Shown: piece by piece, positions 58,558-64,000 of the stretch
Position numbering within the stretch: position 1 is the first letter of the stretch
Layout of the letters: the number at the start of each line of letters is the position of its first letter
NCBI GenBank assembly: GCA_026874595.1
Contig: CM049320.1
Span: 14,800,488-14,864,487 of the forward strand
Origin: Sipunculus nudus
Taxonomy: Eukaryota > Annelida > Sipuncula > Golfingiida > Sipunculidae
DNA length: 64,000 bases
Direction: 5' to 3'
The notes under the pieces: generated by a model
Database searches by the model: none
What the model was told of the DNA's origin: nothing
Seen by the model: the letters and a program-made list of their open reading frames with translations, nothing else
Position numbers and translations under genes: made by a program

Positions 58558-59373
58558 GTGTATTCATTACGTCAAGTGGATATTCGGGATGTTAACCATC
58601 ACATTCAAAGGAACCTTAGTTTAGTAGTGTGTTTGCCTGTACCCCTGGTGTCAGGTCATAACGCGAACATATGGCGCTATAATTATGCGCATTATTTATT
58701 GACATCCCGCTTATTAGCAGATAGACCATGTGACTTGGAGGCACAATGCCCTGTCCCCCGCCAGCATACATACCTAAATGACAAACAGGGCGGGCTCGTG
58801 GCCTTGATTCCTAATACAACTAAGAATACTTATTAAACGAATTGCTTTTATTGTCTAGGATACTTCATATTGTTTATCTGGATTGTATTATTTGTAAAAA
58901 TAATTGATCGGTTAGTGTCAACAGTATTTGAAGATGAATGCTACTCCGACAGGCCATCTATATTGATTAGCCTTTATCTAAGGTGATAGAATAAAAATAT
59001 TAAAGACTTCCGGTATGATACTTCCCACCGTGTATTCATGAGACTTGTTCAGTAATTTATCCTTTTTGATCTTCATGCCATTACCAAAAGTACATAGATT
59101 TCCTGATGCACAAGACAGTTTAAAAATACGGAATAAGATAAAAAAACACATACGCAAATAAACCGACACCGAAATATATATTGAAATTTCACCTGCCTCA
59201 TTTGTTTTTCGAAAAATTTTGAACTGTATTCGCAAAATTGTCACTGGACTCAAATACTACGCTTGGGTGTCTTGTTCCTTTAAGCTATAGTACCACTCGC
59301 CAGATTCTATAAAGGTCAAGCATTGTTTTATTAATATACCAAACTGATTATAAACATGGAACACTTTTCTTAC

Positions 59374-59475
59374 AGTGGGCGGACGTCTGGTTTGCCGCGA
59401 GGAAACAATCCCAGGTGGCATCAAATCTTGGAAAATTGTGTTTCCTTCTCGCCATTGATGAAATATTACTCTGGC
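59374..59475 (-). CDS. Exon-like segment, strand ambiguous
   Basis: Minus reading: acceptor cacaattcag (before 59475) and donor cact followed by gtaaga (GT at 59372-59373). An ATG at 59453-59455 opens MARRKHNFPRFDATWDCF, LAANQTSAH and leaves phase 1; a second frame is also open. Plus reading: acceptor acacttttcttacag (to 59375) and a frame WADVWFAARKQSQVASNLGK followed by LCFLLAIDEILLWPEL and TGA at 59484-59486. Both look protein-like and the overlapping splice signals are mirror images of each other, so only one is likely to be real. No family is recognised on either strand. Confidence 0.32.
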
Positions 59476-59746
59476 CTGAATTGTGAGGTATATCATATTC
59501 TGATATTTCTGAAAAAGGAAAAACCCTTATGGGGAGGATTTTATATAAGAAGTTTGTTCTGAATAAGAAAACCTACCCAAGCAATTTATATATAAATTTC
59601 ACAGGAGGTCTCAACAGTACCAACAGGTTTACAGAACTAATGTATCTGTTGATAAATAATATAAAACCTGAGTCTATTAAACCAGAAAAATTAAAGAAAA
59701 CATATATTCTGAAAGAAAGTATTCAAGTTGAAATAGAAATCAAGGC

Positions 59747-59751
<5 letters not shown>

Positions 59752-59823
<72 letters not shown>

Positions 59824-59950
59824 CCCCTCGGTTTGGCGACCACCTCCAAATAACGACCACCTGTTCATGGCCACGATTCTTTTTTGCTCGTTCAGACGAC
59901 CACCTGGAAAATGCAAACCACTTTATCGACTTTAAACACTTTATTGGTGG
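59752..59950. repeat. (TA)n with cgaccacc repeat flank
   Basis: (TA)n to 59820, then gtttggcgaccacctcc, acgaccacctg and acgaccacctgg words spaced 20-45 bp apart. This is the reverse complement of the ggtggtcg family at 6540-6655, again beside a TA tract. Confidence 0.6.
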
Positions 59951-60766
59951 TCTTAATTTTAAGTTTTAACTGTGTATATCACCGACTATGACTTAGTTTC
60001 TTCAACCATTACTCCTTGTGATACCATACACACATATAACTAGATTTAATAAATCTTTTGCAATAACTCGCGTTGACCCAGGGTTTCCATCTGCCACAAG
60101 TTTTCTTAAATTATCCACATTCTCTAGACTAACTTTCCCCGCCCCTCTCTAGTTATATATGTCTTGCTTTATTTAGACACGGACGAGATGACCAGTAAAC
60201 TTATTTGACATTCAATTAAGCGAGGAACGGAATGTTTTGCCAAAACTCTGAGTTTTTGTATCACCCGGTCATACGCTGTTTAAATTTAAAGCTAGTGGGT
60301 GGAAAATAAGATGAAAGTATCGTGATGATTCGAAGAAGAGTGGCATCTCCTGAAAAAAGGTATGGTCCTCAAAGAAGATGCTAACCTGTGAAATGGCACG
60401 TTTTTAACTTTTTTTCTGTCGTTCCTCAAGACACTTGTTCATGAAAAATGCGTCTAGTGAGTTTGTTCCCAATCAGAACGTTGTCAGAATGAAGTGACGT
60501 TGTTAGGGGACTTCGAAGTGCATCTAACGGTGTATTGTTAAAACCTGTCGATACATGTTTTTTTTATGATTAATTGTGCTGGATGGCAGACTATATATGA
60601 AACTTGGGGTCTTAAGGAATCCCGCCCGCTCATCGTATTACGAGTTTTTTTTACATCATCAGAGCTCAAGGGATAAGGGATAGCCCGTTGTCCTTATATC
60701 ATTCTGCTTGTCTATCCCCCCCCCCGGCCGTAAGCTCTGCATTTCTATTACTACAGAGTAATATGG
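59951..60766. other. No gene seen
   Basis: AT-rich sequence with short frames, and a poly(C) run at 60716-60725. Nothing recognisable. Confidence 0.4.
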
Positions 60767-60995
60767 GGCCTGGAGAGCTGAGTGGTAAAACGCTTTGCTC
60801 TCTCCGCTGGCGACCCGGGTTCGATCCCCGGCGTGGCTATGAGAGTGGGTTGTAGTTGCCCGTCCAAGGCCGGTGGTTTTCTCCGGGTACTCCGGTTTCC
60901 TCCACCCCTGCAGACTACCGAACGCCATCAACCGAGCCATGGAGAGTGCCTCGATTAGTTATAATAACTATTTGTACAATCCATGTAAAATAAAT
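60767..60995 (+). mobile_element. tRNA-derived SINE, copy 2 (possibly MetaSINE-like)
   Basis: The head has box-A-like gctgagtggtaaaacgc and a box B inside a perfect T-arm (cccgggttcgatccccgg). The body has gagagtgggttgtagttgcc, ggtggttttctccgggtact and ccggtttcctcc. The tail is acaatccatgtaaaataaa. It is better preserved than the copy at 14785-15010 and shares its layout, including the 3' tail. Confidence 0.72.
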
Positions 60996-61648
60996 AGGTT
61001 TATATTTACCTGAGATACCTAACTTTGTATTGATTTCGGTCAAGCAGATACATCCTTTATACCTCACGGCGGCTACTAGCATTTTTCTTGGATATTTACA
61101 TATAAACTTTAAGATTGAAATGTTAACTACATGTATAAGTGCTTTTATATATGATAAAAATACAAAAATTCTGCACGGCAAAGATTAGATCCTTTGTGTA
61201 ACCTAAATTGATAAAGCAGTGTGTGGTTTTACCTACAGTCACTGACACGGTGGAATGGAAATTCAGTCAAAAAGATAATTACTCTTATAATCATTATTGT
61301 GGCCTTAGTTTATACCGAAAGGGGCCTGGAAATTAAATGGTTAAAGTAAATATTTATCCGTGTGCTCGGATTAATTATTCGGGTCATGGAACCATCTTGG
61401 TCTGGAGACAGTAAATCGTACGTACATTAGTCACTGGTATTACCACACAATATTGTTGTACGTGAGATCATGTTCATTGTTAAGATAATTTAATGAATGT
61501 TTAAAACCTTAATAAAATAGAAATGTTTTCTGTCAAATACATCTTAGCTGCTTCCATTACCTACAAAATAGATTTGATACAGTTAATAAGTTAAAACTAC
61601 TCCAGCTGAATATAAACGAGTGCAACCTGTTAAAACATTCTTCCGATT

Positions 61649-61684
<36 letters not shown>

Positions 61685-62144
61685 AGTGATACAATCTATC
61701 ACGTTATATGATCTTTTAAGCGCCCCGATGACCGATTCGCGTCGGTCAGTTTTTATTGCCCACCTATTATTAGTTCTTGCAACAAAATTTATATTTGTAT
61801 TTTCCACACTTGCCTACGTTCGTTTGAGGATTACCTGGGCTGCCACATGTGCACAATAGTTGTAAACTCAAAAGCTGATACAATACATTAACGATTATAA
61901 TTCGCTTATCTTAGTTATTAAATTCAGTACCACAACATTTCACAAACCCGGGTATGGAAGTGATGGTTTCAGAAAATTTTGTACCGATTCTTAGAGAAAC
62001 CAGTCGTTTCCCACAGTCATTGGCTTATAACATAATATACACAGCGTGAATTTGTTTTCGCATTTGAGTGTGATTTTCAGAACTCAGACCTGCGGTTCTG
62101 GATAAATTGATTCCGCGGAAGGTAGCAACAGGTCATGTGACCTT
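60996..62144. other. No gene seen; TA/GT tract
   Basis: AT-rich. A (TA)n-(GT)n tract lies at 61650-61684. No coding or RNA signal. Confidence 0.4.
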
Positions 62145-62225
62145 TTAGTAGATTATATTTATGATGGTTTTGTCGCCTTTGATCGGTCTTGCATGAGTAC
62201 CGTATCGACCGCTGTAAAAGGATTT
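62145..62225 (-). CDS. Possible terminal exon, unrecognised
   Basis: On the minus strand an acceptor (attgtcggtgtttcag, plus 62226 onward) is followed in phase 0 by 26 codons, SFYSGRYGTHARPIKGDK then TIINIIY, and TAA at 62145-62147. The short, protein-like reading directly at the splice site is suggestive only. No partner exon was found. Confidence 0.22.
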   Translation of the reverse strand, partial: KSFYSGRYGTHARPIKGDKTIINIIY

Positions 62226-63248
62226 CTGAAACACCGACAATGGTTTTAGGAATTAGTATTATTAATATGACAAACCCGTCAAATAGACATACCATTGCTC
62301 TACCTACGTATATATTTTCAAACACTTTTTAGAAAATCCTATTGCAATGGCTTAAGGATTTTGTAATATTAATATGGTAAAGTGGTGTATATATATATGT
62401 GTGTGTGTATGTTTGTTTTACATGCACACACAGGTAATTTTATCGAGTTGCATATTAATGATATTTTATCCGGTTTATAAACAGTAAAAACGTTTCAAAT
62501 CAAAACATTAACCTTAATGCATATCCAGATTTACTATTTTAGATTACCCCATACAAATTTTACTATAAGAAAATCTACGTTAAATACATCCTACATTAAA
62601 TCTCCAATATCTGCGGCTATGAATACCTCCTGTTTTAAAATGTAGTGTTTTTTTTTCGGACCGACACCCTTGAAAGTTGAAATTGTGTCTCCCTAGTAGG
62701 AGGAAGGCTGCATTATTGAAATGATCGTCGGTATCCATGAAATTAACAGTAGCCAGCTAGCACTGATTTAAATACGATAAAGTGTCATCGGTTCTTTCCG
62801 GTTAGACCACCTGTGCTTATCGTACTGAGTGTCATGCTCTTTTCCTAAGTGACACTAATACCCACGGTCCCTATCAAATAGACATCATGACACCCAAGTA
62901 TCTTCTCAATTATTTCATCACTCTCTGTGGATGTCAGCATGGGCAGGACCTGCAGATCTCATTCCACAAGTTCCTTGTTCAGACTAGTTTAATAAGTCAC
63001 ACAAAGGAATTGTTTGAGGTGACCTACTTATATTTTTAAGGCTCGCCACGTAAGGGTATCTGTTAAACGGTTGGTGTTTGGATGATTTCTTTGGATAGCG
63101 CATGAAATATGCAACATAAAATAACACCAAATTCCACTTGAAACTAGAAATCTGCATTTTTATTCAGGGCTCCGCCTTGTGGGCGAGTCCCAATTCTGGA
63201 TAATCCCGAAACCAACCGTGTACCATTCACTTATTCGGCACATATTAC
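62226..63248. other. No gene seen
   Basis: AT-rich with a short (TA)n-(GT)n run at 62388-62408. Nothing else is recognised. Confidence 0.4.
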
Positions 63249-63375
63249 CAGGTTCATTCCTGCACAAGTGACTGCACTATTGTGAATATTCCTTGATGCC
63301 GTTCCTGAATGCGGATCAAGTGCCGGATCCACCCTAAAATCTATCGATTTTTCATTTGCCCATTCCCGAAATGCC
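63249..63375 (-). CDS. Possible internal exon, unrecognised
   Basis: On the minus strand an acceptor (ggaattttcag, plus 63376-63386) and a donor (aacctg followed by gtaata, GT at 63247-63248) enclose 127 bp open in one frame: AFREWANEKSIDFRVDPALD, then PHSGTASRNIHNSAVTCAG. The frame stays open upstream through HAIMNGIFR. The AF--W-----L/I-F-V pattern recalls the start of the catalytic domain of matrix metalloproteinases. The ADI and HGD segments that should follow are not in this exon, so the resemblance may be accidental. Confidence 0.25.
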
Positions 63376-64000
63376 CTGAAAATTCCGTTCATGATTGCAT
63401 GGGATATGTCGTGAACAAACACAAACATACACACGCAAACACACACACATACACGAACGGAGATGAAGAGAGACGTTCTTTTAAAATAAATAACAATTTC
63501 ATCTCTTCTAATGGATTTGGTAATGTTTTATATAAAAATAGGTCATATATTGTGTCACACCTGTGCTACTTATAGACCAGCATATACGAGCATGTTAGTG
63601 CAATTAACGTTGCAGTTACTGTTCTGGTCCGTAAATAGGTTATATAAATATACATGTATATAGTTATTCATTATGAACTGCGTCCAACCAAGGCCAGACG
63701 GCGTGGGTTCATTTAGGAAGAACCTGCTGACCTTTCCTGCTGATTGCACACGTTCAAAACTGCACAAACATATCGTCATTGTTATACAACCATAACCCAA
63801 TAATATGTCAGGTTAATTGAAATTTATATCACCTGAACATGGGGGTACTATGATTATATGATTGCAGGTGGACAATAACTACCCACATTATAATGTATAA
63901 ATCGGACAGAACATGGTATAGTGTATGTTACGTAAAACTGAAATCATGTTTATTTATATTAAATATATAAAACGTTTATAATAAAATTTCATCAAAATAC
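63376..64000. other. No supported gene
   Basis: A (CA)n-rich stretch lies at about 63420-63452. A minus-strand open frame at 63570-63800 shows no domain. AT-rich to the window end. Confidence 0.4.

Noticed and set aside
60770-60840. Functional tRNA gene (box A and box B present)
   Set aside because: The acceptor stem does not close and a SINE body and tail follow; a second copy exists.

Overview
The window reads as nuclear DNA of an invertebrate animal, most likely a lophotrochozoan and probably a mollusc. It is AT-rich, has long (TA)n, (TC)n and trinucleotide tracts, a single-exon class A GPCR, spliced genes with GT-AG introns and AATAAA signals, tRNA-derived SINEs, several LINE relics and solo LTRs. 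There are no operons, ribosome binding sites or prokaryotic genes. The species call is inference; no homology search was possible.

Layout. 1-9 kb: a solo LTR with target duplication, a nested local duplication, two weak minus-strand exon candidates, a LINE tail and tRNA-like SINE pieces. 9.8-11.7 kb: a decayed L1-type LINE tail, then a perfect 35-bp-arm hairpin between (TA)n tracts. 14.8-18.5 kb: a tRNA-SINE, a GC-rich foldback and a 21-bp minisatellite. 21-24.2 kb: a second LTR with an adjoining inverted LTR fragment, and a short inverted-repeat element flanked by TTAA. 26.9-29.3 kb: the last two coding exons of a plus-strand gene (weakly like a DUF4430/transcobalamin C-terminal domain), with a third LTR in the intron. 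34.25-37.53 kb: a candidate CACTA-like element with CACTG ends and repeated subterminal motifs that encloses a four-exon spliced gene with its own poly(A) signal. 39.8-40.7 kb: a hAT-like non-autonomous element with target duplication. 45-49.6 kb: a broken two-ORF LINE. 53.9 kb: a short basic ORF beside an NRF-1-like site. 55.95-57.17 kb: an intact 406-residue GPCR on the minus strand. 57.8-59.5 kb and 62-63.4 kb: scattered exon-like pieces. The remainder is simple repeat or featureless AT-rich sequence.

Only the GPCR is a complete, confidently recognised gene. The 26.9-28.9 kb and 34.8-37.0 kb genes rest on splice sites whose reading frames join correctly. The other exon candidates are single segments and are marked as uncertain. 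The genes show no functional link to each other; the main structure of the window is transposon-derived, with one LTR inside a gene and one gene apparently inside a transposon.
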